A DNA stretch of 64,000 bases from Strigamia acuminata (taxonomy: Eukaryota; Arthropoda; Chilopoda; Geophilomorpha; Linotaeniidae). The notes under the pieces were generated by a model. It saw nothing but the letters and a program-made list of their open reading frames with translations, did not search any database and was not told the DNA's origin. The position numbers and the translations under genes were made by a program. The stretch covers positions 48,802,581 through 48,866,580 of the forward strand of contig OX442314.1 of the NCBI GenBank assembly GCA_949358305.1, given 5' to 3'. Shown here in pieces: positions 32,901-44,800 of the stretch. Each line of letters starts with the position of its first letter. Within the stretch, counting starts at the first letter, position 1.

Positions 32901-33913
32901 TTTAGGATGGTACAAAGGAAAAAATTATTTACGGAATTTCCGAATGTTTAAGAGAAACTACGACAAAACAGGTAAGCATAAATGGCATTTTTTTTTTCAT
33001 TTACAATTTCTCAATTTTTTTTTTTCATTTACAATTTCTCAATTTTTTTTTTTCAATTTTTTAGAAAGTTATTATGGAAACTCAGGAAACTTCGCTATTG
33101 GTCAAAGATCCAGAAACAAGAGTGGTATGACTGGAAAATAAATTGTTATCGTTACAATGCCGGTCTAAATTAACCACTAAATTCTAAATTGAACAAATTC
33201 ACTTAAGTAAATAAATGTCTAAATCGATCAAAATATTATTGGGGGAAATCTGGACTTTGTAATTAGAACACACGCTATCTACAGGGCGAGCTAAAAGTCA
33301 CGAACGGTTTTGTTTTTTGAATAACGTTTTCATTTTTAATTATTTTTTCTTTAACTATTTTGTTAACAAGACTGGAGATTAATCATGAAAAAATTCACGA
33401 CCAAACAGCAACCACAAACTGTTGAATGTTGTTTTTAATTATTTTCAATTTTTCTTTAGCTTCTATACGAGCACTCATATACCATGATTGGTGCCTGCGG
33501 AAGACCGAAAAGTCCGCAAACATATTTCGCCTACACTCTCGGGTAAGCGGCAAAATACTTTCGTAAATCCACAGCATGTTGTTTGTTGTCCACACTTTTA
33601 TTGGACTAGCAATTACAATCTTGTACAATTTGGCTTATTTCATTTCAGGGAAACCAGTTGCAATTTATCACAGCACTTCAATTGCTTTGTGTATCAAACC
33701 AAAGATTCGGATTCGGTGAGTTGAATTCAACTTCATTCATCGAAAACCCAAATTCATTTACGTTTGTAATTATTTTCTTTTTTTCTACAGTCGAAGGACA
33801 TTCTTCAGAATATAGGTAACAAAAAAGTTATGGCGGAGTTTCGCTTCTAATTATTCCGTATTGGTCTTTTTTTGTCAGCTAAAGGATTCGAGAGGACACA
33901 TTGGGCCGTGTAA
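29911..33913 (+). CDS. RUN domain, PDZ-like and PID/PTB domain adaptor protein (19 exons)
   Basis: Exons: 29911-29947, 30026-30139, 30206-30290, 30420-30531, 30629-30736, 30813-30861, 31246-31304, 31408-31443, 31507-31559, 31620-31680, 31737-31865, 31934-32136, 32195-32240, 32906-32971, 33065-33124, 33460-33542, 33649-33715, 33791-33815, 33879-33913. Every junction keeps phase, total 1,428 bases (475 aa). Residues about 1-200 form a RUN domain (TDTHPSVLPFCQLLESIFRKGLK; VQGRGRYFIRVAL; NASFLDETWMLP). Residues about 205-285 look PDZ-like (GSVAAEDDKIEVGDILDEMYG). Residues about 349-475 resemble a PID/PTB domain (GKVYLGK; VIMETQETSLLVKDPETRV; FAYTLG; FNCFVYQ). Such adaptors link Rab/Rap-type GTPases to membrane receptors. 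An AATAAA lies at 34157-34162. The start may be further upstream; the exact orthologue is not recognised. Confidence 0.8.
30901..31179. mobile_element. Pogo/Tigger-like MITE in intron 6 of the RUN-PID gene
   Basis: Ends CAGTCGAGCTTCGTTATAAC and GTCATAACGAGGTTCAACTG are imperfect inverted repeats of the CAGTTGAACCTCGTTATAACG type known in pogo/mariner elements. TA flanks both ends (30899-30900, 31180-31181). 279 bp, no transposase. Confidence 0.75.
32241..32905. other. Long intron 13 with degenerate hairpin repeats
   Basis: This 665-bp intron is ten times longer than the shorter introns of this gene. It has an imperfect palindrome at 32372-32426 and many diverged copies of AAAATGGCTATTTTTGAC-like words up to about 32610. 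No coding signal. Confidence 0.5.
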
Positions 33914-34156
33914 GGATTGTTGGAATCTCATTTATCCCCTTTAATGGGAATTTTGTTGAAATTTGTGTATATGGTACAGAATAATAATTATTCTGTGCGT
34001 GTTATTTACTTCCAAAGACCAGAGATTGTTGTTTGACATTCCAGATATTTACTTGGAAAAGTATTATACTGTTATTTATTAAGCTCAAATGCTATTTAAA
34101 ATATCTTGATGCCTTGCATTGTATTTATTTTTAATGTTTGTTATAATATTTTTGGA

Positions 34157-34162
34157 AATAAA
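34157..34162 (+). promoter_or_regulatory. Polyadenylation signal AATAAA of the RUN-PID gene
   Basis: Lies about 245 bases after the TAA stop, in an AT-rich 3' UTR. Confidence 0.5.
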
Positions 34163-34240
34163 ATTATTGCAGCTTGGAATAGTCGACATTTCAATTAATT
34201 TTCACTTTAATTTTTGCTTTGCATGGGCGAGTGTTCGGAA

Positions 34241-35096
34241 GGATTTGGTTAGATTCAGAAGGATTTGGTTAGATTCAGAAGGATTTGGTTAGATTCAGAA
34301 GGATTTGGTTAGATTCAGATGGATTTGGTTAGATTCAGAAGGATTTGGTTAGATTCAGAAGGATTTGGTTAGATTCAGAAGGATTTGGTTAGATTCAGAA
34401 GGATTTGGTTAGATTCAGAAGGATTTGGATAGATTCAGAAGGATTTGGATAAATTCAGAAGGATTTGGATAAATTCAGAAGGATTTGGATAGATTCAGAA
34501 GGATTTGGATAAATTCAGAAGGATTTGGATAGATTCAGAAGGATTTGGATAAATTCAGAAGGATTTGGATAGATTCAGAAGGATTTGGATAAATTCAGAA
34601 ATATTTGGATAGATTCAGAAGGATTTGGATAAATTCAGAAGGATTTGGATAGATTCAGAAGGATTTGGATAAATTCAGAAATATTTGGATAGATTCAGAA
34701 GGATTTGGATAAATTCAGAAGGATTTGGATAAATTCAGAAATATTTGGATAGATTCAGAAGGATTTGGATAAATTCAGAAGGATTTGGATAGATTCAGAA
34801 GGATTTGGTTAGATTCAGAAGGATTTGGTTAGATTCAGAAGGATTTGGATAAATTCAGAAGGATTTGGATAAATTCAGAAAGATTTGGATAGATTCAGAA
34901 GGATTTGGTTAGATTCAGAAGGATTTGGTTAGATTCAGAAGGATTTGGTTAGATTCAGAAGGATTTGGTTAGATTCAGAAGGATTTGGTTAGATTCAGAA
35001 GGATTTGGTTAGATTCAGAAGGATTTGGATAGATTCAGAAGGATGTGGATAAATTCAGAAGGATTTGGATAGATTCAGAAAGATTTGGTTAGCTTC
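34241..35096 (+). repeat. 20-bp minisatellite, about 43 copies
   Basis: Consensus GGATTTGGTTAGATTCAGAA in strict 20-bp register. The outer copies mostly read TGGTTAG, the inner ones TGGATAG or TGGATAA, often alternating, so a 40-bp higher-order unit is visible. Some inner copies have ATATTTGG instead of GGATTTGG. The register has no length changes over the array. Confidence 0.97.
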
Positions 35097-36069
35097 ATAT
35101 GCCGGAAAATAAAAATAAAATAAAAAAAGTATAAAAAAAAACTATCCGTACTCATTAAATTAATTACGGCAATTTTCTTTTCTTTTCGTTAAAAAGAAGA
35201 AAACAAGCAACCAGCTGTGATCTACCTTGGGGCATTTATTATAAACACAAAAATATTTGTACACTTTTTGTTCGATATCGAGATATTGATGAATCGCACA
35301 ACATATAAATTTCACTGGGTAAAATAATATGAAGTGAATCTGAAAATTTACAAACATCGTATTGAATTAATTAATCATAATTATTCATTTTCATTAGGTT
35401 TTTTTTGAATTTGAACTTTTTAAATGTCTAATTTTTTTTTATCCTTTACATAAAAATACAAAACACACAAATAACGACGAGTGGAATGTATATTATTATA
35501 TCACAAATAAACAACAAAAAAATCCATCCATCAATTCCATGAATGCACATTATTCATTTACAAGTTGATAATTTTGTTCATCCAGAAGTTAGTTCCCTCA
35601 TTTAGTTTATTCTTTTTTCTAAAGAAAATTAGCTGCTCGCAAATATATACAAAATCTCAAATGCCAAAAAATAAATATTGACAACCATAATACTAATTAA
35701 TAATAGTCAATTAATAAAAATTTGTCTTTTTCCATACATATAAAAAATACTTAAATTACTTGAAAATTCAGAATATTTACAAATTAATCAAGAAAACATT
35801 TTCGCAATCTTATTTACAATTTATATTTATATTTTTTCATGTATGAAAAAATACAAAACGCGTTAAAACAATAATAGTTTGACTTCTTTCTTTCTTTCCT
35901 CCATTCTTCTTTCTACCCGTAAACCAAATTTCGCAAATTTGAATAAAATTAAGTTGAATTAAAACATTGATTGAATAAATCAATAAATTAGTGAATAATT
36001 TGATCGAATTTCAAAAATTCTGCGCACCGTTGTAAAATAAAGGAAAATCAATAATTTCCGAGACGTAAA

Positions 36070-39000
36070 CTATGTAGGATGAGACATCGAGGGAGTCAAA
36101 CTACCGTTAGCCATGACAACATTGGGTGTCGATGTCGAGACGACCACAACAGGTTTGACCAATGGCTGCGCATGAGCATGAGCGGTTGGCAAGAAGGGAA
36201 TCTGACCGACACCGACAGACTTCAACATTTGTGGCGCCGCGGTCACTTTGGCCAAGGACGGTTGAGCGGCGATTACTTGAGCCATGGTGGCCGCGTGGTT
36301 CATCATGTTCACTGGAGCGATCATGGTCGACACGTGATTGGCAGAACTGACCAAATGTCCCGGCGCCGGCTGAACCACGTGCGTGATTTGCGTGGCAATC
36401 GGCGCGCTTCGCACTTGGGTGCCCGGTCTGACGGCCATCACTTGTCGCACCACGTTGTTCATGTGCGCCGACATTATGTTACCGTGAGCTAGATTCAACA
36501 ATGACAAAACTGGATTTATTATTGCCAACACTTAAACAACTAAACGAGGAAGGACATTCAAAGTCAAACGGATCGCATTCATCGTTTGCAATCATCGCAC
36601 TCGATCTAGAACCACAAATGGCCACCTGAACAACAAATATCCAATAGCACAGGGGTTCCCAAACTTTTTAGCATCGCGACCCATTTTTAAGCAAGGCGTT
36701 CCTCCGCGCCCCACTTCATCCACCTACTGGTGCATTAAATTTTTCAAAAATGAACTACTAAAAAAGAAAAAAATTTACATAACATTTTACATAAATTTGC
36801 AAAAAATAATTTTAGTGCACTTTTTGGTACGGCGACTATTCATTCTATTCATCGCGTACAACCCATCACGTGGACAACTAATCGCGCGGACAGGTAATCG
36901 CGTGTAAAGTGATCACGTGGCTTGTGTTGGGCACGGTACTCCCAACACGTACCGCGTTACAAGTACGCAGTACAGGCCGCTTCAACAAAAGTACCGCGGT
37001 CCCGGTACGCGGTACAGGCCGCTTCAACAAAAAGTACCGCGGTCCCAGTACAGTACCGGTATCGGGATTTTGCGGTACATCTCGCGGTACACGGGAAAAC
37101 GCGAGAAAACACGAGATTCTCGTGTTTTTTCCCGTTTTCCAGTTTAAAGTTAAAATTTTGATTTTTACATTGTTTACACTCATTCAAATTGAGTGTAAAC
37201 AATAAGTATTAAGAATGATAATGATGTAAAACGAATTACTAATTTAGTAATTCGTTTTACATCATTTCGCCAAGTACGAGAAAAAAAATGCGCAGACGAC
37301 TGTGTATCGTTCTGCTCAAATTCGACGGCAATCGTTAGCAACGTGTGCCATGCGTTATGGCCCGGCTTCGGCGCCTGCGCACTTTTTTTTGCGTACTTGA
37401 CAAAATGATGTAAAACGAATTATTAAATTAGTAATTCGTTTTACATCATAACAATAGTATACTTATTGTTTACACTCAATTTGAATGTGTAAACAATGTA
37501 AAAATCAAAATTTTAACTTTAAACTGGAAAATGGAAAAAAACACAAAAATCTCGTGTTTTCTCTCGTTTTCCCGTGTACCGCGAGAGTACCGCAAATTCA
37601 CGGTACCGGTACTGCATGACGCTTCAAGTACCCGGTACTTGCTGTTTCCACAGAAAGTACCGCGTGACAAGTACACGATACTTCCGTGGGCTACAAAAGT
37701 ACCGCGGTACAGGGCTGTGGTACAGTACCGGTACTGTACCGTGCCCAACACTGGCCTTGGAGATCCATACATCCAATTTAGAAAAGTTTCCTGAGATATA
37801 GACGGTCTCAGATCTGTTTAGTTTTTAATTTTATCTCATTCTGTTTACAAGTTATGAGAAATATTGTAAATAGTCACTCTTTGGAGTTATTAGTTTTTTT
37901 CTCTGTAACTATTCATTTTTTTTCTAAAAACTTTTAACGAAATGATAGCTTTAACAATCCTTTAAATCCTCCTAAAACCATTTTTACTTGTGAGAAATAG
38001 TTTCCGAGAAATTTTCAATATTAAAAGTTCCAAAAAATAGACTATGCCATTTTTTTGGCAAGGAGTTGTAATTTTACATTAGTTTGCAAAAAAATAATTT
38101 TAGTGCACTTTCTTAGGTTAGTTGGTATTTTAATTTTTAGTTAGTTAGATTGTTACAATTGTGCCGTTGCGCCCCACCAAAAGTCAGCTCGCGCCCCACA
38201 GTTTGAGAAACGCTGCAATAGCAGATGGAAATTTGAAGTTTGCAATGTCACTAGAACATAATCCATCCACTTTAACTTTGAACACACCGACCGAAGGAAA
38301 GTACAAACCATGCGGAATGACGGCCCGCGGAGCACAGATTTGTGACTGCAGCATGTGGTGAACGGGTTTATTCGAATTGCTGACCTGGATCATGCCTTGC
38401 GCGCTGCCCGGCGCCGAACAAGTCGTGTGCAGCGTGATGCCTCGTGTGAGCGCCGTCAACGTGGTGGGAATCGCCTTGACGGCAATCGCATTGCTCATCA
38501 TGGGCCCCACAACGCCCTTTGCAGCCACGGTCACCGGAAGAACGTTCGGCTTGGCCAAAGTCATTGTCGCTTTCTGCGCCGTCCCGGCAATGGCCGCGAT
38601 TGCCGTCATGCGGGGCGTCATTACGTTCACGGCCGCCGCAAACGTCGAAGACACGTTTGTTGCTGCGTTGAGTACCGGCACGCCCGTCGGAGCCGCCGAG
38701 ATGACTCGCACGGCTTGCGGGGTGATCACCTGCACGGTGGCCGGGTGTGATATGACGTTCGTTCCACCGTTCATGTGAATACCCATCTGAAATTACGTTT
38801 TTTCAATTTGGCAAAATTTGCGAAAGATTTGTCAAATACCGTACCGCCTCCCTCGATTAAACGCCGGGGCTCGGCGGCGTGTAGTGCACTAAATGCCGCC
38901 CCGAACCGACCCGCCCGGGAGTGGGTCGGGTCGAAAAAATTAATAAACGCCCCGGCGTTTATTCGAGGCAGGACAGTAATGTCAAACATTGTGAATAATT

Positions 39001-40540
39001 TCTCAAAACTTCTCAACATTTCTCAAAATTTGAGAAAAATTTCTCAAAATTTGTCAAAATATGTCAAAATTTTTCTCAAATTTTGACAAATTTTGACAAA
39101 TTTTGAGAAAAATTTGTCAAAATTTGACAAATTTCGACATATTTTGACAAATTTTGAGAAATTTTTCTCAAATTTTGAGAAATTTTGAGAAATTTTGAGA
39201 AATTTTGAGAAAAATTTGTCAAAATTTGAGAAATTTTGACATATTTTGGCAAATTTTGAGAAATTTTTTTCAAATTTTGACAAATTTTAACATATTTTGA
39301 CAAATTTTGACAAATTTTCCTCAAATTTTGAGAAATTTTGAGAAATTTTGAGAAAAATTTGTCAAAATTTGACAAATTTTGACATATTTTGAGAAATTTT
39401 GAGAAATTTTGAGAAATTTTGAGAAATTTTGACAAATTTTGAGAAATTCTTCTCAAATTTTGAGAAATTTTCACAAATTTTGAGAAATTTTTCTCAAATT
39501 TTGACATATTTTGACAATTTTTGAGAAATTTTTCTCAAATTTTGACAAATTTTGACATATTTTCACAAATTTTGACATATTTTCACAAATTTTGACATGT
39601 TTTCACAAATTTCGACATATTTTCACAAATTTTGACATATTTTCACAAATTTTCACAAATTTATCCAAAAAATGGAGAATTTGGTTTGAAATTTACAAAA
39701 GAAATGTACACAAACCGTTTGAAATTCATTCGCAATGCATCAAAATCTCATCAAATTCGCTCGCAGTTGATTCAAATCTTATCTAAATTCCTGTGAAATT
39801 TCATTTTCTTCCTTCACCATCACAATAAAAACAAAATTCAAATTCAAATTCCAATTTATCTTTATTAATTACCATTATTAACATACAAGTAATTCATTCG
39901 AGCACAAATACAGTATAGGCCTACCGTAATCATCTTTTCAAAACCGTAATCATCATTTCAAAACTCACAATTCAAAATGGCTAACTCCTAACTCGGTCCT
40001 CACCCAACCGACTCACTTTGACAAATGGCACCATCCTGTCCCTGCACAAGATCTTTATATAGACTACACTATATATACTAGCAAGTAAGATACACAAAGA
40101 CCTATACCTATATGTATAAAAATATAATGTTTTGTACATAAGTGCAAATAAATAGGCTTACCAACTACATGCATTTCAATGCTAATTCTGGAACATGTAG
40201 AGAATATGACGTTGAAAATATCGCTCCATCATCCGAGATCACAGATCACACATCACAGATCAGCTTCTTTTATTTTACTATTTAGTCGCTAGAGTGCGCA
40301 ACCTCAAGTTCCCGTACCGCGAGATGAGAGGAGAGCCACTTGCCGCCCATCGTACTGCTTAATCGGAATGAAATTATTCCTTCCTGGGGTCAACGTGGTC
40401 CCCTCTTTCTTTTCCTTTGTCACTTGCAGACAACAACCAAACCAAACCAACAATCTCCGTCCTCGACTCGCAGCGTTTTCAGCGAGCCCGAATCGACAAT
40501 TTTCTACTGTATTTATTTCACTTTTCATTTTAGCCGCCAT
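36070..40540 (-). CDS. Array gene copy 1: Ala/Val/Thr-rich protein, unknown function
   Basis: Predicted exons: 40540-40424, 38786-38309, 36488-36070; total 1,014 bases, 337 aa, all phases agreeing (0, then 1+2). The start CAAAATGGCGGC has a good initiation context in a GC-richer segment that looks like a promoter/5' UTR. Exon 2 begins with MGIHMNGGTNVISHPATVQV and exon 3 ends in NGSLTPSMSHPT. The protein is rich in Ala, Val, Thr, Met, Asn and Pro, with many short hydrophobic repeats and no membrane span, zinc finger or catalytic motif. This composition resembles the low-complexity tails of nuclear regulators, but that is only an impression. Exon 1 and the GTTTGT donor of exon 2 are the weakest parts. 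Intron 2 contains a 1.56-kb hAT element and intron 1 the satellite. A tail AATAAA on the minus strand lies near 35236. Confidence 0.6.
36652..38215. mobile_element. hAT-type non-autonomous element, long form (unit 1, intron 2)
   Basis: Starts CAGGGGTTCCCAAACTTTTT and ends CAGTTTGAGAAACGCTG, hAT/Charlie-type ends, with the 8-bp target duplication CAATAGCA at 36644-36651 and 38216-38223. 1,564 bp; no transposase. It contains the large palindrome at 36927-37753. Confidence 0.85.
36927..37753. repeat. Giant palindrome with GTACCGCGGTAC-rich arms, nested hairpins
   Basis: The outer ends are GTGTTGGGCACGGTAC and its exact complement. Arms of about 270 bp are packed with GTACCGCGGTAC-like words and read inward to a TGTTTACACTC block. 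The centre carries two near-perfect 45-bp hairpins made of ATGATGTAAAACGAATTA (37218-37266 and 37403-37450) around a GC-richer core. TGTTGGGC ends are common in hAT-type MITEs, but no transposase or clean target duplication was seen. Confidence 0.8.
38839..38976. mobile_element. TA-flanked MITE in intron 1 of the array gene (unit 1)
   Basis: GC-rich 138-bp block with imperfect inverted ends (CGATTAAACGCCGGGG and CCCCGGCGTTTATTCG) and TA on both sides. Longer versions with a partial duplication of the left end are present in units 2-5 (for example 43610-43786), so it was inserted before amplification. Confidence 0.65.
38990..39665. repeat. TTTTGAGAAA-type satellite, unit 1 intron 1
   Basis: Tandem 10-bp words TTTTGAGAAA, TTTTGACAAA and TTTTGACATA with occasional inverted blocks (TTTCTCAAA). 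The repetitive peptide frames (FSKF.KISQN) are a by-product of the repeat. Confidence 0.9.
39666..40303. other. Remaining intron 1 DNA of array gene copy 1
   Basis: AT-rich, non-repetitive within the unit, nearly unchanged in units 2-5. No exon or known element recognised; includes several ATCACAGATCACACATCACA-like words near 40238-40262. Confidence 0.4.
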
Positions 40541-41876
40541 TTTGGCCCACCACCGCCTAACTTCGCTGAGTTAGTTCGGACCTCCTCACAACACAAATCA
40601 GTTGAATTAAGTAAATTGTTTTTTTCTATCTATTACTTTTACACTGCAGGTACAAAATTTATTCTTTTACAAAAAAACAAACAACCATACCTTTCTTTCT
40701 TTCTTTTTGTGGCCAAAATGGGTGCACTTGATAGTGTTGAAACAGTTGTAGCACAAAATCATCATTTTGACTTTTGAGATTGAAATAAGCACAAGTACTG
40801 TTTAATAGATTCCTTATTCCTTTCTTTCTCTCTTTCCAGGATAGTAAGAAAAAGATGAAACCTCGATCAACCACAGCGCGACATTAAAATAATACGTCCG
40901 TGCCAGAAAATAAAGATAAAATAAAAAAGTATACAAATAAATAAATAAATAAATAAATGTTCTTTTCTTTTCTTTTCTTTCCGTTAAAAAGAAGAAAACA
41001 AGCAACCAAACCAGCTGTGATCTACATTGGGGCATTTATTATAAACACAAAAATATTTGTACACTTTTTGTTCGATATCGAGATAATATTGATGAATCGC
41101 ACAACATATAAATTTCACTGGGTAAAATAATATGAAGTGAATCTGAAAATTTACAAACATCGTATTGAATTAATTAATTAATCATAATTATTCATTTTCA
41201 TTAGGTTTTTTTTGAATTTGAACTTTTTAAATGTCTAATTTTTTTTTATCCTTTACATAAAAATACAAAACACACAAATAACGACGAGTGGAATGTATAT
41301 TATTATATCACAAATAAACAACAAAAAAATCCATCCATCAATTCCATGAATGCACATTATTCATTTACAAGTTGATAATTTTGTTCATCCAGAAGTTAGT
41401 TCCCTCATTTAGTTTATTCTTTTTTCTAAAGAAAATTAGCTGCTCGCAAATATATACAAAATCTCAAATGCCAAAAAATAAATATTGACAACCATAATAC
41501 TAATTAATAATAGTCAATTAATAAAAATTTGTCTTTTTCCATACATATAAAAAATACTTAAATTACTTGAAAATTCAGAATATTTACAAATTAATCAAGA
41601 AAACATTTTCGCAATCTTATTTACAATTTATATTTATATTTTTTCATGTATGAAAAAATACAAAACGCGTTAAAACAATAATAGTTTGACTTCTTTCTTT
41701 CTTTCCTCCATTCTTCTTTCTACCCGTAAACCAAATTTCGCAAATTTGAATAAAATTAAGTTGAATTAAAACATTGATTGAATAAATCAATAAATTAGTG
41801 AATAATTTGATCGAATTTCAAAAATTCTGCGCACCGTTGTAAAATAAAGGAAAATCAATAATTTCCGAGACGTAAA
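40541..41876. other. Spacer between array gene copies 1 and 2
   Basis: The first 300 bases upstream of copy 1 include a GC-richer likely 5' UTR/promoter. Then come (AAAT)n and (TTTTC)n microsatellites at about 40938-40982 and the AT-rich 3' UTR of copy 2, with ATTTATTATAAACAC (minus-strand AATAAA) near 41033-41047. The same layout recurs in later units. Confidence 0.5.
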
Positions 41877-44800
41877 CTATGTAGGATGAGACATCGAGGG
41901 AGTCAAACTACCGTTAGCCATGACAACATTGGGTGTCGATGTCGAGACGACCACAACAGGTTTGACCAATGGCTGCGCATGAGCATGAGCGGTTGGCAAG
42001 AAGGGAATCTGACCGACACCGACAGACTTCAACATTTGTGGCGCCGCGGTCACTTTGGCCAAGGACGGTTGAGCGGCGATTACTTGAGCCATGGTGGCCG
42101 CGTGGTTCATCATGTTCACTGGAGCGATCATGGTCGACACGTGATTGGCAGAACTGACCAAATGTCCCGGCGCCGGCTGAACCACGTGCGTGATTTGCGT
42201 GGCAATCGGCGCGCTTCGCACTTGGGTGCCCGGTCTGACGGCCATCACTTGTCGCACCACGTTGTTCATGTGCGCCGACATTATGTTACCGTGAGCTAGA
42301 TTCAACAATGACAAAACTGGATTTATTATTGCCAACACTTAAACAACTAAACGAGGAAGGACATTCAAAGTCAAACGGATCGCATTCATCGTTTGCAATC
42401 ATCGCACTCGATCTAGAACCACAAATGGCCACCTGAACAACAAATATCCAATAGCACAGGGGTTCCCAAACTTTTTAGCATCGCGACTTATTTTTAAGCA
42501 AGGCGATCTCTGTTTATACTCACATTGAATGAGTGTAAACATCAAATTTTAAAATAAAAAGTGGAAAACGGGAGAAAATACGAGAATCTATCTCGTGTTT
42601 TCTCGCATTTTCCCATGTACCGCGAGATGTACCGCAAATTCACGGTACCGGTACTACAGGGCGCCAAAAAAGTACCGCGGTACAAGTACGCAGTACTACT
42701 GCAGACTACAGAAAGTACCGCGGTCCCGGTACACAGCTTGTACAAAAGTACCGCGGTACAGGCTGCGGTACAGTACTTCCGGTACAGTACCGCGTACCGT
42801 GCCCAACACCGATTAAATTTTTCAAAAATGAACTACTAAAAAAAAAAAGAAATTTTACGTAAAATTTTACATAAGTTTGCAAAAAATAATTTTAGTGCAC
42901 TTTTTTAGGGGGGCGTTACGTCTACAAGTTAGTTAGATTGTCACAATTGGGCCGTTGCGTCCCACAGTTTGGGAAACGCTGCAATAGCAGATGGAAATTT
43001 GAAGTTTGCAATGTCACTAGAACATAATCAATCCACTTTAACTTTGAACACACCTTCCTTTTCGAAGGAAAGTACAAACCATGCGGAATGACGGCCCGCG
43101 GAGCACAGATTTGTGACTGCAGCATGTGGTGAACGGGTTTATTCGAATTGCTGACCTGGATCATGCCCTGCGCGCTGCCCGGCGCCGAACAAGTCGTGTG
43201 CAGCGTGATGCCTCGTGTGAGCGCCGTCAACGTGGTGGGGATCGCCTTGACGGCAATCGCATTGCTCATCATGGGCCCCACAACACCCTTTGCAGCCACG
43301 GTCACCGGAAGAACGTTCGGCTTGGCCAAAGTCATTGTCGCTTTCTGCGCCGTTCCGGCAATGGCCGCGATTGCCGTCATGCGGGGTGTCATCACGTTCA
43401 CGGCCGCCGCAAACGTCGAAGACACGTTTGTTGCTGCGTTGAGTACCGGCACGCCCGTCGGAGCCGCCGAGATGACTCGCACGGCTTGCGGCGTGATCAC
43501 CTGCACGGTGGCCGGGTGTGATATGACGTTCGTTCCACCGTTCATGTGAATACCCATCTGAAATTACGTTTTTTCAATTTGGCAAAATTTGCGAAAGATT
43601 TGTCAAATACCGTACTGCCTCGATTATTAAACGCCGGACTTAACTAAGTGCCGGGACTCGATTAAACGCCGGGGGCTCGGCGGCGTGTAGTGCACGAATA
43701 AATGCGGCCCCGAATCAACCCGCCCGGCAGTGGGTCGGATCAAAAAAAATTAATAAACGCCCCGGCGTTTATTCGAGGCAGGACAGTTATTGTCAAACAT
43801 TGTGAGTAATTTCTCAAAACTTCTCAACATTTCTCAAAATTTGAGAAAAATTTCTCAAAATTTGAGAAAAATTTCTCAAAATGTTGAATCTAATGTCCAC
43901 TTATTTCCATTTTGAAGATTCAAGCAAAACACACACAAACTTCACTCTTTGATTTCGGTTAGTCGACTGTTTATTATTCCAAATTGCTATAGCAACCAAA
44001 AGTAGATTACATAATTTCTTATTAACAATCAGGTGTATTCTCAATTATTACAAAGTCAATCAACATCAATCAATTAGTTGATTAGTTGTGAGTGTGTACA
44101 CAACACTCCTCCCCACTTTGTAATGCAATTTACAATTTTACTATTTTTAAATAAAACGATCAACTTAATAAAACGACTTGTCTTGCTTATTTCTTTTTCC
44201 GTAATGTGATCTTGTTTGCTGGTGCCGGTGTTGGCTCCACCCGCTGAGGTGCTACACGTCTGTCCTCTTGCAACTCTCCTTCCAATTCCGGTGTCGCCTG
44301 GTTGCTCTCCTCCGGGTCTCCTGTCGGTACCAGCGCGACCATATCGGCCACTCGTAGACCTTTCTTCGCCTTTCTGACGTGAGCTGGAATTTCTTGGCGC
44401 GCCGGGATAAAGTCGGTCTCATCGTCCTCGCTCTCCTCCCCCGATGAGTCCTCTTTATAGACCGGCACTGCATTCCTTGTTCTCCTCGCTGGTATCCCTG
44501 GAGTCAGCGGGTGTTCCCCCAAAACTGGAAGGCGTGGCATGTTCCCTTGTAACGCTGCTCGGATGAACGGTGGCGTCCCTCCTATGGACATCCTCAGCTC
44601 GGATTCCCTCCTCGCCCTGTCTACCAACGTCGGAGTCGGCACCAATCCAGTTGACGGTCCCGGTGCAGGTTCCTGTACCTCTGGCGGTGCAACAACTCTT
44701 TGCTGCGGCGCTGGTATTTCTTCCAGTAACTGCTGGTCCTGCGGCGCCGGGATTATTGGCACGACTCTCTCGGGCGGCACTAGAATTATAGGTAAGTTCA

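Noticed and set aside
34241-35096. Regular repeats that could suggest a CRISPR array
   Set aside because: The repeats are directly adjacent 20-mers with no unique spacers, in an animal genome; it is a minisatellite.
36909-37205. Several short frames on both strands in the GTAC-rich arms
   Set aside because: Overlapping frames of a palindromic repeat, present on both strands; no coding evidence.
38355-38778. Plus-strand frames of 131-133 codons in each array unit
   Set aside because: They are shadows of exon 2 of the minus-strand array gene; Ala/Val-rich GC-rich exons leave the opposite strand open.
39044-39507. Repetitive FSKF.KISQNL protein frames in each unit
   Set aside because: A by-product of a 10-bp satellite read in three frames, with no start, splice or domain support.
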